From a virus, in the IMG/VR virus record IMGVR_UViG_3300037189_020049, positions 43,465 to 107,464 of that record: a stretch of DNA of 64,000 nt. One strand, given 5' to 3'. Numbering within the stretch: the stretch's first letter is position 1; the number at the start of each line of letters is the position of its first letter. A model generated the notes under the pieces. It had not been told where the DNA came from and did not search any database. It was given only the letters and a program-made list of their open reading frames with translations. Position numbers and translations under genes: made by a program. This document shows positions 21,101 to 27,893 of this stretch, one piece after another.

Positions 21101-22475
21101 TATGTCCTTGTTCTAATAACACTTCATCTACATAATATCCAGCAGATCCTTCCACCGTACTAAATGCGTCTGTTGTAGTATTATCGATTAAATCAACATT
21201 GTTTATTCCTATTGATCCAAAATTATGTAATTGTAAATTAGGTGAGAATTCTACAATAGGACGTTTGGCTCTTTTATCTGCAGGTAATACAGGAACTTGT
21301 CCATTTGCTTCCGCACTAACTTTAATAACATTGCCATGAACCCACCTATTATATCTTGTCCACGAATTTAAGTCTCTACTGGCTCTATTAATTGTTATAT
21401 ATTCTGGATCCAACGGTAGCTTTTTAAACGAATCGAATGGGAACGAATCGAACGGCGTCATGTCAAAATTGTCGTTATAAATATCTGCCATGTCCGCCGA
21501 AGATGCTAATGTATTATAATCGATCAGTTGGATTGCTTTTCCTACTCCTTCAACAAAATATTCTTTATTTCTATATGAAACCGGTGTTACTGTTCCGCCA
21601 AATCGAACCTTCATTCCATTTGATAATTTTATGCCAGTTCCTGACATATAGTTTTGTTTTCCAATAATCTCGTTTTCAACATCAATATAAGTATCTTGTT
21701 CAATAGTTCGAACAACAATTTGTCCTTGTGCTGATAAATTATTTCCACCTACATAATATAAATTTTCTGGTGTAGATCCATTGACTACTATTGTAACTAA
21801 TCCAGTGCTAGTTCCATTATTTGTAACATTGTTATTAAAAATATCACTAGTTCCGCCCGTCGGCAATGATTTTATATAAAATGGTTGTGAACTTGTAACA
21901 TCGAACACATAAGTATTTCCTCTATATAAAGTAAGTAAAGGATCCTGTGTCACTCCATCTGGATTAAAAATAAAAGAAGTTTGACTTTCATTTTCAATCA
22001 CGGTAAATGTGCTTGTTGTATTTTGTGGTTTTCCAACAATTTCTATTGTCTGCGGTCCGGTAACTAACCAATAATATTCTTGATAATTAACAAACTTATC
22101 CCAGTCAATAAATGGCTTGTATGTATAGTATTCCGATTTGAATAATCTATCTAAATTATTGACATGGCCTCCTTGATTTCTTATTTCGTTCACCAAATCA
22201 TCGAAGCTTATAGCATCAGATACATTATTTTCGTCGTCATTTATGATCAATGCCGGAGACAATTGATAATTTTGTCTTAGGTTAGAGTTATCAGCAATAT
22301 AATTGTCTTGAGAATTTTTATAATTAGGCGACACTTTAGAGCCAACAAAGCCGTCTAATCTCTCAAGAGACGGTGGCTGAATTAGTTGATCAATAGTACT
22401 GGACAAAAACTTTTTGTTTTTATCTGTTCTTAAAAATTCTGGTAATAACTCAACTGATTTTATCTTTTTAACCAT
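9141..22475 (-). CDS. Giant virion structural protein, 4444 aa (baseplate-associated)
   Basis: One uninterrupted frame of 13.3 kb, a fifth of the window. The N-terminus (SVELLPEFLRTDKNKKFLSS, FINWDKF-like FIDWDKFVNYQEYYWL) and C-terminus (IPGVVLLNGERIEFYKIEGN, LTQLRRNTLGTG) match motifs I associate with very large virion proteins of marine T4-like phages. Around residues 2085-2535 are seven FG-GAP-like repeats (for example FGFSINQ...VVLVGAPNF, WGYSISG...AISAPGF, YGYSVLLG...IFVGAPA), which would fold as an integrin-type beta-propeller. At ~2945-3020 and ~3305-3360 are GxGYxxxPTVxI beta modules. It lies 2 nt after gp6, so a wedge or fibre-network role (gp7-like position) is likely but unproven. 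Confidence 0.8.
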   Translation of the reverse strand: MVKKIKSVELLPEFLRTDKNKKFLSSTIDQLIQPPSLERLDGFVGSKVSPNYKNSQDNYIADNSNLRQNYQLSPALIINDDENNVSDAISFDDLVNEIRNQGGHVNNLDRLFKSEYYTYKPFIDWDKFVNYQEYYWLVTGPQTIEIVGKPQNTTSTFTVIENESQTSFIFNPDGVTQDPLLTLYRGNTYVFDVTSSQPFYIKSLPTGGTSDIFNNNVTNNGTSTGLVTIVVNGSTPENLYYVGGNNLSAQGQIVVRTIEQDTYIDVENEIIGKQNYMSGTGIKLSNGMKVRFGGTVTPVSYRNKEYFVEGVGKAIQLIDYNTLASSADMADIYNDNFDMTPFDSFPFDSFKKLPLDPEYITINRASRDLNSWTRYNRWVHGNVIKVSAEANGQVPVLPADKRAKRPIVEFSPNLQLHNFGSIGINNVDLIDNTTTDAFSTVEGSAGYYVDEVLLEQGHRVIFNADLDLDVCGRIYVVKYNLINGNKKLQLIPASDNIPPVNASTSITFGKEANGTNWWYNGSKWIYSQQHNKLNEPPLFDLYDNNQNSYSLDLATTFSGNKIFGYTPGTIFDSVLGITVKQENSVGIGSYSFKNFLMTDSFDLIENESSVTTINTNKTFIKVNNESGVEFKNVWVQGDQYRVPVIQFTTILTATSYIDVVAVDLSKATYVNFDVYLNNVNVEPTSYTTTVTNGLYKLQFSSDIVKDTNVLLKIESDGILKESQGYYELPIIFTNNPNNDIVNELTLSEISNHVSAIKKSSEFVGKYPGDSNLRDLSDVDKLTNQVISNINPGLFANFFIGKKEHSVIEAITVSANAYAQFKLSLMKKISEISGEDEVTVILDQALRELNVNKTEISPYFLSDMIGYGSDKTIKKWNVTNVNNVIYPLSNSLDFTQLSLKSALIYLNNVQLIVGLDYTFVDDSSFEISKDLTVGDVITVVEYFSTEGCFVPPTPTKLGLYPRFEPKIFFDDTYISGPTKVIQGHDGSITIAFDDYRDDVILEYEKRVYNNIKVSYRNELLDYNSVIPGAFRKVDYSIAEINQILQKDFISWAGTFGIEYEKNTAFDLLNPFTWNYKNAYNSVLDLQISGYWRSLYKYFYDTDRPHTCPWEMLGFSNKPDWWESEYGPAPYTSGNDVLWNDLEIGYIRHGDRQGIDKTYARAILSSLLPVDQYGNLVDPTVRIAENVTAFNQKQPFVFGDQGPAETAWRRSSYWPFAVQKLLALTKPAIYAALMYDPIRLTKNISNQWVYGNDRTFINLKKAIVQQDKNTLTSGYSVLVTEVGKQKNPNYISELLTDVQNYSINLFQKIGGFVSKEKLQIIIDAYDPISNAPGAILPQEDYRLILNTSNAVKSLGLSGIIVQKSNGKFVIKGYDTSNNYFTVYTPIRNANTPTITIGGVTSPYTEWSGAPVGGNNGLTNAELTTANTSATSRYYQQGQYVLYQNKFYIVKTSHYAKSTFTEAYFQQVPKIPTKGGATVQIESKFDKVEKIIPYGSTFNTIQEVYDIIIGYGAWLENQGFIFDQFNSDINEAVNWKFSAKEFLYWSTQGWSSNNIIALSPFAEKITFKATNGLVDDLFNNYRLLQVNGTALPKNNISVSREDGLCSITVTNSQQGIYFAKLNVIQKEHALVFNNRTIFNDTIYDLETGYKQSRMKLVGFRTKDWDGDYFSPGFVYDTAIVSTWTKNKKYIPGNVVRYVGKYYSAINASLSDTFNFSDWTILSEKPNAELLPNFDYKIKQFEDFYSLDIDNFDAAQQSMAQHLIGYTPRTYFSNIFTNPTTQYKFYQGFIREKGTKNAISKLAKATLNNLQGEMSFNELWAFRLGQFGSYQTFKEIEFPLVEGTFVDNPQVINFVNSKPTNPNDLIYYQTADKLLLKPTDYNPANTFVTSPSTFDDNNFQLKVAGYVRLDDVTSTAFNKDSLFDIANNGLIAVGDTVWVGFTDNGEWDVLHYSKVDTTILSAISNNENTQITLTTKDFHNIEKDDIVSIAQLDSDVDGIYKVVAVTSLNKFVIGSTQPAVSISNSSGLIFKFTSHRFDTFNSLYDDSVLLNLNYGTKFWVDKDVNDKWKVYEKVKNYTSKNPIKTSVTPDSNQFGFSINQQKNNNVVLVGAPNFYDSSNYGKLYVYRENDTGIVSICRFTLNEELSYYAGGTKNEFGYTSFYDSINYKDTGYGLIFTGAPATSNVISNSVGLIRLSTGTGVTSSFVQEGCIKISSINPLLEKEVAEAILLSPYPTNYERFGSSIYVEANTSTKLTLIGAPGSLSTGSGKVYAYRVTSTTSTNLQIVAGPSGIQLTQNGFISTGSQWGYSISGSFDAKTIAISAPGFNSQRGQVQIFSGTTYVQTLTVPQSVQAFSRFGEKVLVSPDGTDIFVTVPGAVNPNNTTGKVIHYQKDSSSTFQIKQIILNPDATSQMQFGRDIDFDSNKNLLVISSLGTNNRVRTTFDNYTSPSSVPFINDVNSELTNNFTIFDANSTIFNDGINRTGTVYLYDNKESKFVLADEIYPRNYSEGDNYGYSVLLGQNSIFVGAPALNTTTNFSYLHTFTTNDKSVSGYKVLGFEEDLVDVDLFNRNILIDTEKEEIIEYLDVIDPLKGKIAGLAQQELSYRAEIDPAIYSIGITSTINDPKTNWLDEHVGELWWDLNSVKYMWYEQGDINFRKTYWGKVFPGSTIDVYEWVKSEYLPSEWTALADTPTGLTKSISGQPKYPDNSVVSVKQIIDPVTGTFIDVYYFWVKNKVTVPTIKNRRISSLQVANIIADPITYGLKTLQILSPDALSIANVSQSLIDNKITLNSSFDIVNNTIPKHTEWLLLKENSDDSVPNTLLEKKLIDSLLGRDSLGNLIPDPVLSFREKYGISIRPRQSMFKNRYEALRNVVEFANSVLIKNLITDNYSFKNLNKEELPVLNQYDIIVEDLEFLSLEIKEPSLLSTGKLTAYVKNGKIYNVVITDPGFGYKYPPTVTIVNNANQGAELETFIDEQGRITSVKIVNPGKNFASAPQLVVRPFTAIVLVDENSTRRWSKYQFNKNLNSWNKVSTQKFNTKLYWDYVDWVSEDFKPYLDFTNTISDVFQLNTLVNVLPGQYIKIKNGGSGRFIIVEKTKPNELGTFSKDYNIVYSEKGTIQLSESLWNFSTGNLTFDYNNTYDQTLYDQAPEDEIYNIFSALRDDIFINELKINWNLLFFKSVRYALSEQKLLDWAFKTSFIDVVNNAGNLDQRPVYKLENQNSAYQEKYLNEVKPYHTVVRNFTTVHTTLDQSNSDVTDFDLPSYYNSVTGQFEKVDLSNSLIDEYPWKSWKDNYKSYIESIIIADAGNGYTSSPTVSIQAVSGDTGAGATARAFISSGKISAIEVLTPGNGYTQPPVVTLIGGGNDVTPARFYARLGNNRIRTNKIGIKFDRISSESTPPNNNVSDSFVCDGYNREFELSWPAQPDSLQTSITLNNNLVLSSEFTIKYGTKIFNNYSKKISTLVFNIAPPRDKILKINYVKNIEILNAVERILTCYTSTNNVLGKDISQLMSGVEYPYNKISGLSFNYTSNWDVEYQPFGQFAYADNIESAREYIVAAATYASDSVIPVTSAIGITSGQYANIISYTENKFSNSSTTVVSVVGNNVTFSSDLAGNIKEGDIIEIWSPTVLPSSIDTELDGGTWITTTSNISNALGTNPEDVIVSGDGFFTTNNLYSTEELVPGFVTDSIGINVYTKSSVGSPLIFNGYAPVIAGKLPVISLSVVPASAPYITVVFNNTILRYNPNVRDPGTDFSSINEYTIDWKNNQLILNIQEVSGTVRYTVIGLGSGNNGYGVGLLDVVKQIVTGTNRVQVYGQVPYTSVGSAYVSVNGMSLAEVTTSTQVGYIITKANDGSNKAALDIYFNSPFDENTIQAYFFSDYYDNYFEISDQYFNVNATPANSFVLTNYSGISNPKSAGAILTLSNNLGSRKLFPPIISYHTVSDITKNTYNINSYVTDPTKYDINLFNITNVRVYVNNNELRPGFDFFVPPASGTVVINSNFIQLGNKISIECLVQGLVPLLQFDYTIYNDTIFLQTPISNSTLLVTAYNDRGALMLQTERLQGNANRRYKISRPILNDKYVWVSVNDVPLINGLDFEMLDDQVTIQISDEYVHTSDDVITVMTFASDILSSTVLGYRAFKDIFGRTQFTRLSKNNTTYLTKELQYTDTEIHVADSSVLTSPIVSKKIPGVVLLNGERIEFYKIEGNVLTQLRRNTLGTGPSPINNVGTKVVDQGSMQSIPYELNTYKQVQITTSTNVYTISTISNSIIGDGIILSQASYINAKDQISVYYGSKLLEKQGHYHQDISKSFDSYPANIIGTTSTVSGLPAVALKYDSYLVTATNQVWIYTGSKKVDAINGFEYNGLNYIPPEFYVNTSTQQVILNIPNGVTQGIKLTIVKKDFYRNTSWNNELSTSTTLSLLDSTTLPAQFLQKEPAELPVYFYGDTLE

Positions 22476-22477
22476 TA

Positions 22478-25400
22478 TTAACTTCCAACGAAGGTTGTTT
22501 TAAGTTGTGATGCAGAAATTGCATCTATTATTTCTATATCGTCAATCCCTGCACCATTTATAAAAATTTCATTTGATAAACATGTAATTTCAAATAAACT
22601 TCCAAAATTATTTGCCAAAGGTACTATAACAAAATTTGTAATATCAGGTGTTAATTGATTCATGACATATGTTGACAATTCTGAAAAGTAAAATGTCTGT
22701 CCGAAATCCCAATTTTCTAAACTAAAAAATTCTTGAATAGAATTCAATATACGAGTTTTTAATTCATTATCACTAGTCGTTCTGGTAGAATTTCTCACTG
22801 CCTTAAATGTAGCTTGTAAACTAGACGGTGCTTTAGATCCAAACAATACTTTATATTTCACTGGTTGAAAAACTATTTCATCGCTAATTGTTTTAATTGA
22901 TTCCAGAGATGACGAAAAATTTAGATCTAAACTTTGACTTGTTGGCGGCAACGGTTCGATTTCTCCTCCGGTTGTTAACCATGTTCTATATGTTCTATCA
23001 TATTCTGAAGTTAATAGATAAACATCAATCATATTACTTTTTGCAGGATCTATCCTTCTGTCATCATTACTATTATGAATATATTGAAACTTTAGATTAT
23101 TCCTGCCTACTTTTGCAATATAATCAGGTTGATATACCCATGGATCGCCTGTATTAACTAATGACTGGTCGTACGATTTTACAACATTAAATTCACTATC
23201 GTAAAAATAATATAAATCTCCTGTCAATGGCGTTTCGGACGATTGAGACACACTAGTCGGATTACTATGTGCTGTTATCAGATCTGAATCGACTAAACTA
23301 TATTCTTCTCTGTCATTAATCTTTTTAAAATAAACAAATTTAATATCTGTATTATTAGGATCAACTATATTATTAAAACTATCTGGATCTTGTATTTTTC
23401 CTTCACCGGTATCATAAAAACTAACTTTAATTTTTTTAGGATTTACATATCCATCAACTTCCACTACGGCTGAATCTATTTGCCATACATAATCTTTACC
23501 TAAACTACCGAACGTAGATGTATTTGCTGCTTTGATTGGCTCAACAGATGAATTTACAGATAGAACCTTTATTTGATCTTTAACAACTGTATTTGATACA
23601 AAATCAAAATTTATTGAGTTTTCGTCGACTATGAATCCGGTTTCTTTATCACTTTCAAATATGTAATTTAGTGTTCTAGATTTTACTGTATATCCAATAC
23701 CGTTCCAAATAAATGCAATGGTCCAACTTGCATCTTTACTTAAATTATCTGTATTTCCTTGTAAAGATAAACTAAATGGATCAACTAAATTAATATTTGT
23801 ATCCAATACTATATACCAATCTCCCAAATCTTGATCAAACGATAATCCAAAATTTCTACGATTCATACACAGATTTACTATTTCATTCTCAAATGCATAC
23901 GATATTGTGGTAACAAATTTTGGAATTACTGTCACTGGTATGGCTGTGCTAGGTACATAGGTACTTAATTTTATCGGCCCAGATCCGGTATCTAACAGTC
24001 CTGCTCCAGAATTAGAACCATCATCGATTACTTGTGAAACTTTTACCCAAATATAATTAGTAGTCGTATCCGATTGTGTGCTTACTAATTTTCCTTTTGA
24101 GGTAAAATATTTTCCGCTCGGAGGAACAAATTTAATTAACGACCCTTCTGTAATATATTTTTTATTTCCTGTATTAGTTACTCCTACTGCAACTGGCAAC
24201 GAATCTTCAACAAAATAACCGCTTGTTTCAGTAATAACATTTTTAGCATTTACCCAAGTCAACGAAGATAATGTAAGTTGGGGATATTGATCGATATAAA
24301 ACGATCTTAATTCAGGACTACTTAAAATAGGTTGTACTCGATCCTTTATAATAGCAAATACTTCGTTTCTTGTAATATATTCAAAATTAAACGATTGCTC
24401 CGAAAGTTCTTTATAAAGAATTCCGTCGCTGGCGAATATATTTGTTTTTCCGTATTTTCCGCTTACGTCTGTAAGATCAAAATACTTACTAATACCGCTA
24501 GATATTCTGTTTACACTCTTAACTTTTAATATATCATTACCTAGTGTTAACGGAGCAACATTATAATCCTCGGCAGTTACCATTCTATTTTGAACATAAA
24601 ATGCTTGCGGAGCTTTGTTCTGAATACTAGAATTAGATTCTGTACCTGAACTATTTGAAACATTATATTGCAATCCCAATATTAATGATAATTTATGAGA
24701 TTGTCCATTTTTATTTAGATATGGAATTTCAATTGTTATGCCGCTTAATTGCTCTGGCTTAATTATATATGTTAATCCATTACTTTGACGATAAAACAAT
24801 CTAAATTGTCCTTTGGGTAAATTTCCAAATGTTCCGTCGGCAAAATTTAAATCAATTTGATCTTGATCCCTGGTTGTTATACTATAGATATTTCTTTGAT
24901 TTTTATTTAAACTATTATAAATTATATTATTACCCGTTACAGCCGGTACTTTCTCCCACAACGTAGAATAGTCACCGTTTGAATCTATTTGCCATAACCA
25001 TACATCTGTATCATTAATATCGGCTGCATTAATACCTATAATTTCATTCGGTACAGGATTATCCAATGTAAAACTAGACAATTCCATCGATCCTTGTTTG
25101 AACAGTACAAAGAATCCAGTATTTTCGCTACCAGATCCCTGATTATCATTCCTATACAATAAACTAAATTCGTTGCTCGGCAAAGGAGTATCTTCAACTA
25201 TAGTTGAAGAATTTTGAATACTGGCCGAAACTACTTCAAACTGCATATTCACACCGTTTATATTCTTCAAAAATTCAAATATAGGAAGGTCACTATTAGT
25301 ACTATTAATCTTATACTGTTCTGTTAAAATTCCATCTACTGTTTTACGGGCAAATGGTTTACCGAATACGTAAGAAGAACCCATTGCTCCACTTAAAATG

Positions 25401-25870
25401 GAAGTAAACTGTTGATACCAATTAGTATTTGCAGGATCATTCCACGTAATAAAAGAATTTGCTAGATTATTACCAAATGGATCTATTATAGATTCTGTTG
25501 TTAAAATTGAGGTTATCTTCAATAATCCAGATGCTGGGATATTTCTTTTAGGAACATAACTGATTAGTTGAGCCAATCTCAATATACTATCTCGTTTTTC
25601 AGCTGTTTCTAAAAAGTTTTCACGTGCATTTAAATCAATTCTAAAACTTAAATTTTGACCTAAATATGCTATTAAATCAACTAATGCAATATATTCACTA
25701 CTATCAATAAAATCATTAAAATCTTCGGGATAATTTTCCTGAAGATACGAAATCATTGTTCGTCTTAATGTTTCAAAATCGTAACTTTTGAAGTCAGCAT
25801 TTCGAAAAGATTGGTATATTTTTTTCCAATCTTGAGTAACTAATAGTTTATTGTTGGTTGAAGGTATCAT
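22478..25870 (-). CDS. 6: Baseplate wedge protein gp6
   Basis: 1130 aa, much longer than T4 gp6 (660 aa). The N-terminal ~130 aa are typical of gp6-family wedge proteins: a short beta start, then YLQENYPEDFNDFIDSSEYI, LVDLIAYLGQNLSFRIDLNA and RENFLETAEKRDSILRLAQL. gp6 forms the ring of the baseplate wedge that holds it together and drives the dome-to-star change. The C-terminus has the conserved FKAVRNSTRTTSDNELKTRI and NLFVIVPLANN-like NFVIVPLANNFGSL. It lies just downstream of gp25 with a 46-bp gap that contains a late-promoter-like motif. Confidence 0.9.
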   Translation of the reverse strand: MIPSTNNKLLVTQDWKKIYQSFRNADFKSYDFETLRRTMISYLQENYPEDFNDFIDSSEYIALVDLIAYLGQNLSFRIDLNARENFLETAEKRDSILRLAQLISYVPKRNIPASGLLKITSILTTESIIDPFGNNLANSFITWNDPANTNWYQQFTSILSGAMGSSYVFGKPFARKTVDGILTEQYKINSTNSDLPIFEFLKNINGVNMQFEVVSASIQNSSTIVEDTPLPSNEFSLLYRNDNQGSGSENTGFFVLFKQGSMELSSFTLDNPVPNEIIGINAADINDTDVWLWQIDSNGDYSTLWEKVPAVTGNNIIYNSLNKNQRNIYSITTRDQDQIDLNFADGTFGNLPKGQFRLFYRQSNGLTYIIKPEQLSGITIEIPYLNKNGQSHKLSLILGLQYNVSNSSGTESNSSIQNKAPQAFYVQNRMVTAEDYNVAPLTLGNDILKVKSVNRISSGISKYFDLTDVSGKYGKTNIFASDGILYKELSEQSFNFEYITRNEVFAIIKDRVQPILSSPELRSFYIDQYPQLTLSSLTWVNAKNVITETSGYFVEDSLPVAVGVTNTGNKKYITEGSLIKFVPPSGKYFTSKGKLVSTQSDTTTNYIWVKVSQVIDDGSNSGAGLLDTGSGPIKLSTYVPSTAIPVTVIPKFVTTISYAFENEIVNLCMNRRNFGLSFDQDLGDWYIVLDTNINLVDPFSLSLQGNTDNLSKDASWTIAFIWNGIGYTVKSRTLNYIFESDKETGFIVDENSINFDFVSNTVVKDQIKVLSVNSSVEPIKAANTSTFGSLGKDYVWQIDSAVVEVDGYVNPKKIKVSFYDTGEGKIQDPDSFNNIVDPNNTDIKFVYFKKINDREEYSLVDSDLITAHSNPTSVSQSSETPLTGDLYYFYDSEFNVVKSYDQSLVNTGDPWVYQPDYIAKVGRNNLKFQYIHNSNDDRRIDPAKSNMIDVYLLTSEYDRTYRTWLTTGGEIEPLPPTSQSLDLNFSSSLESIKTISDEIVFQPVKYKVLFGSKAPSSLQATFKAVRNSTRTTSDNELKTRILNSIQEFFSLENWDFGQTFYFSELSTYVMNQLTPDITNFVIVPLANNFGSLFEITCLSNEIFINGAGIDDIEIIDAISASQLKTTFVGS

Positions 25871-25888
25871 ACTAATTTTTATTTTTAG

Positions 25889-25896
25889 TATTTATG
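25889..25896 (-). promoter_or_regulatory. Late-promoter-like CATAAATA before gp6
   Basis: Reads CATAAATA on the minus strand, one base from the T4 late consensus TATAAATA. It is ~19 nt upstream of the gp6 ATG in one of the few gaps of the tail block. The same octamer precedes gp26 and portal genes. Would be recognised by gp55-bound RNA polymerase. Confidence 0.5.
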
Positions 25897-25916
25897 TAAA
25901 AAATAATCTAGGTATA

Positions 25917-26348
25917 TTATTGAATAACTAACCCAATATTTTGGTCGAATGCCAATTTTATTGTTTCACTTTGGTCTGTACCGTTCATTAACAATGTAAC
26001 TTCTAACAAATATCCATTAGGATATTCAGTTAAATCCATCTGAATCGGTGTTACTCTAGGATCCGACGTGCATATTCTTTCAATATCTTGCTTTAACAAT
26101 TCTCTGGTTCGATCTGTGATGGGATCCATTAATAGATTCCAAATCACACATCCGAACTCAGGATTCATAACTCTTTCACCTTTTTTTGTATTAAAATGAT
26201 TAATAATATCTTGTTTGATTAGATCAAAATCAAACAATTTCGTATTATTTTCGGACAAAGAACTATATCCTTTATAAAACTGACTTGTTTTAGTTTTATT
26301 TTGAGGACTAATTTTAGTAGTATTGATTTCAATATTTTTAAAAGGCAT
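25917..26348 (-). CDS. 25: Baseplate wedge protein gp25
   Basis: 143 aa (T4 gp25 132 aa). It belongs to the gp25/GPW family, the small conserved wedge protein that links to gp6 and starts the sheath. Features: FDFDLIKQDIINHFNTKKGE followed by RVMNPEFGCVIWNLLMDP, then RELLKQDIERICTSDPRV. A good AAGGAA Shine-Dalgarno precedes the ATG. It sits between gp5 and gp6, as often seen in aquatic T4-like phages. Confidence 0.93.
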   Translation of the reverse strand: MPFKNIEINTTKISPQNKTKTSQFYKGYSSLSENNTKLFDFDLIKQDIINHFNTKKGERVMNPEFGCVIWNLLMDPITDRTRELLKQDIERICTSDPRVTPIQMDLTEYPNGYLLEVTLLMNGTDQSETIKLAFDQNIGLVIQ

Positions 26349-26357
26349 GATATTTCC

Positions 26358-27890
26358 TTAAGGATTTACTTTTGAGTCACCCAATATATCAGTATTTTCA
26401 CTACTGAATTTCTGAGGATCTAAATTTTCGTGTTGATCCCACGGTTCATGTGTCGGCACTCGTTGCATAATACTTTGTAAATCTGATGTTTTATACAAAT
26501 TACCATTTGCCCATCCCGAATTTGTATTTCTGTTTGGTAAAGAAAATATTGACAAGGAGGTCGGTTGTTCTGCACTAGATGCCGATTCTGCGGGCGCAGC
26601 ACCGGGGCCATTCATATGTATATTTGCCGCCGTTTCGCGATGATCGCCTGCACTAGAAATATTAGTAGATGCTCCTGCAGAGAATTTATTACTACCTGCA
26701 CTATTGATATTAAAATCCTTGCCTGTGGATTGTTTAATGCTATCAGTCACATTTAAATTGAATTCTTTACCTATCGAAATATTACCATTATTAACTGCTG
26801 ATAGATTATATTGATCGCCGAATATTAATTTTCCTGTTTTTCCAACAACTAGGTTGTAATCATTGGATACATTAACATTCATACTATCATACGATTTAAC
26901 ATTGACATTTCTACCTGCTTCTAAATTAATATCTCTATCTGCTCTAAAATTGAAATCTTTTTCAGAATGAATGCTGATACTATCTTGTGAATATATGTCT
27001 ATTTTTCCGTTGCTAGTTAATTCTATCCAGGCTGTTCCTTTGCTATTTGCAATATATATTAAATCTTGACTGTTGTGTAATAATATTTGATGACCTGTTC
27101 TTGTACGAATTCTAACTAATTCGTTTTGACCATACCTATCGCCATCATCCATGACAAATGTAGATCCACCCAATCGACTTACTGGCGCATTTGCATTACT
27201 TGCTCCATCATATCCTATTTTTCCTTTTTTGGCTCCGGGACTGGTATCCAATGGACCAGGAGTACTGATACCAAATACCGAACTAGGGATTTCACGTCGA
27301 GCAGAAGATGATGTAATTCCTCTTACATCGTCGATTAACAAGCCTTGTGCTAATAATCTGTCTGCAAAAGGATGTATTGGTTTTTTAATTTTATGTACAT
27401 TTGGTTCTAACGCTTTGTTTGTTTTTTTCAAATATTCAGCTACAGGTAAATTATCTGTGCTGTATCTTCTTAATTGCTCTTGTGTAGCAGCGACTTCTTT
27501 ACTAGATGCTATTCCTGGCATCATGTGATTTTGATACATGTCTGGTACACACCCTACCCAATATCCTTGATTGGGATCTCCGTCAATAAAAATCACCATT
27601 ACCCGTGTTCCTACATCCGGAGGTACCATCCAAAATCCATAACTTTTTTGTACGTCATTGAAATCACTACTATTATTACCTTCATATCTTACAGAAGTTG
27701 CTCCGCAAAAAGGACTGAGGTATCTTACTATAAAAGTATCTCCTTTATTAGTGATAGTATTAGAAACTGCTCCTAATAATACTACTTCAAGATTTCCCAT
27801 ATATGTAGGATCTAATGTATTAGTTACTTCGGCTAGGAAAGGACCTGGCCGGCCTAGTGTTCCTCTTGTACGTGTTTCTATTTTTGACAT
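26358..27890 (-). CDS. 5: Baseplate hub spike gp5 (VgrG-like)
   Basis: 510 aa. Residues ~15-125 are a gp5/VgrG OB-fold (FLAEVTNTLDPTYMGNLEVV, YGFWMVPPDVGTRVMVIFID, NQGYWVGCVP). From ~250 on, short repeats of beta-helix type (FNFRADRDINLEAGRNVNVK, YNLVVGKTGKL, FNLNVTDSI) form the trimeric membrane-puncturing needle. I see no T4-type lysozyme domain between them, only a ~100-aa linker, so cell wall digestion is likely done by another protein. It is flanked by gp25 and a hub-like protein. Confidence 0.88.
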   Translation of the reverse strand: MSKIETRTRGTLGRPGPFLAEVTNTLDPTYMGNLEVVLLGAVSNTITNKGDTFIVRYLSPFCGATSVRYEGNNSSDFNDVQKSYGFWMVPPDVGTRVMVIFIDGDPNQGYWVGCVPDMYQNHMMPGIASSKEVAATQEQLRRYSTDNLPVAEYLKKTNKALEPNVHKIKKPIHPFADRLLAQGLLIDDVRGITSSSARREIPSSVFGISTPGPLDTSPGAKKGKIGYDGASNANAPVSRLGGSTFVMDDGDRYGQNELVRIRTRTGHQILLHNSQDLIYIANSKGTAWIELTSNGKIDIYSQDSISIHSEKDFNFRADRDINLEAGRNVNVKSYDSMNVNVSNDYNLVVGKTGKLIFGDQYNLSAVNNGNISIGKEFNLNVTDSIKQSTGKDFNINSAGSNKFSAGASTNISSAGDHRETAANIHMNGPGAAPAESASSAEQPTSLSIFSLPNRNTNSGWANGNLYKTSDLQSIMQRVPTHEPWDQHENLDPQKFSSENTDILGDSKVNP

Positions 27891-27893
27891 GAA

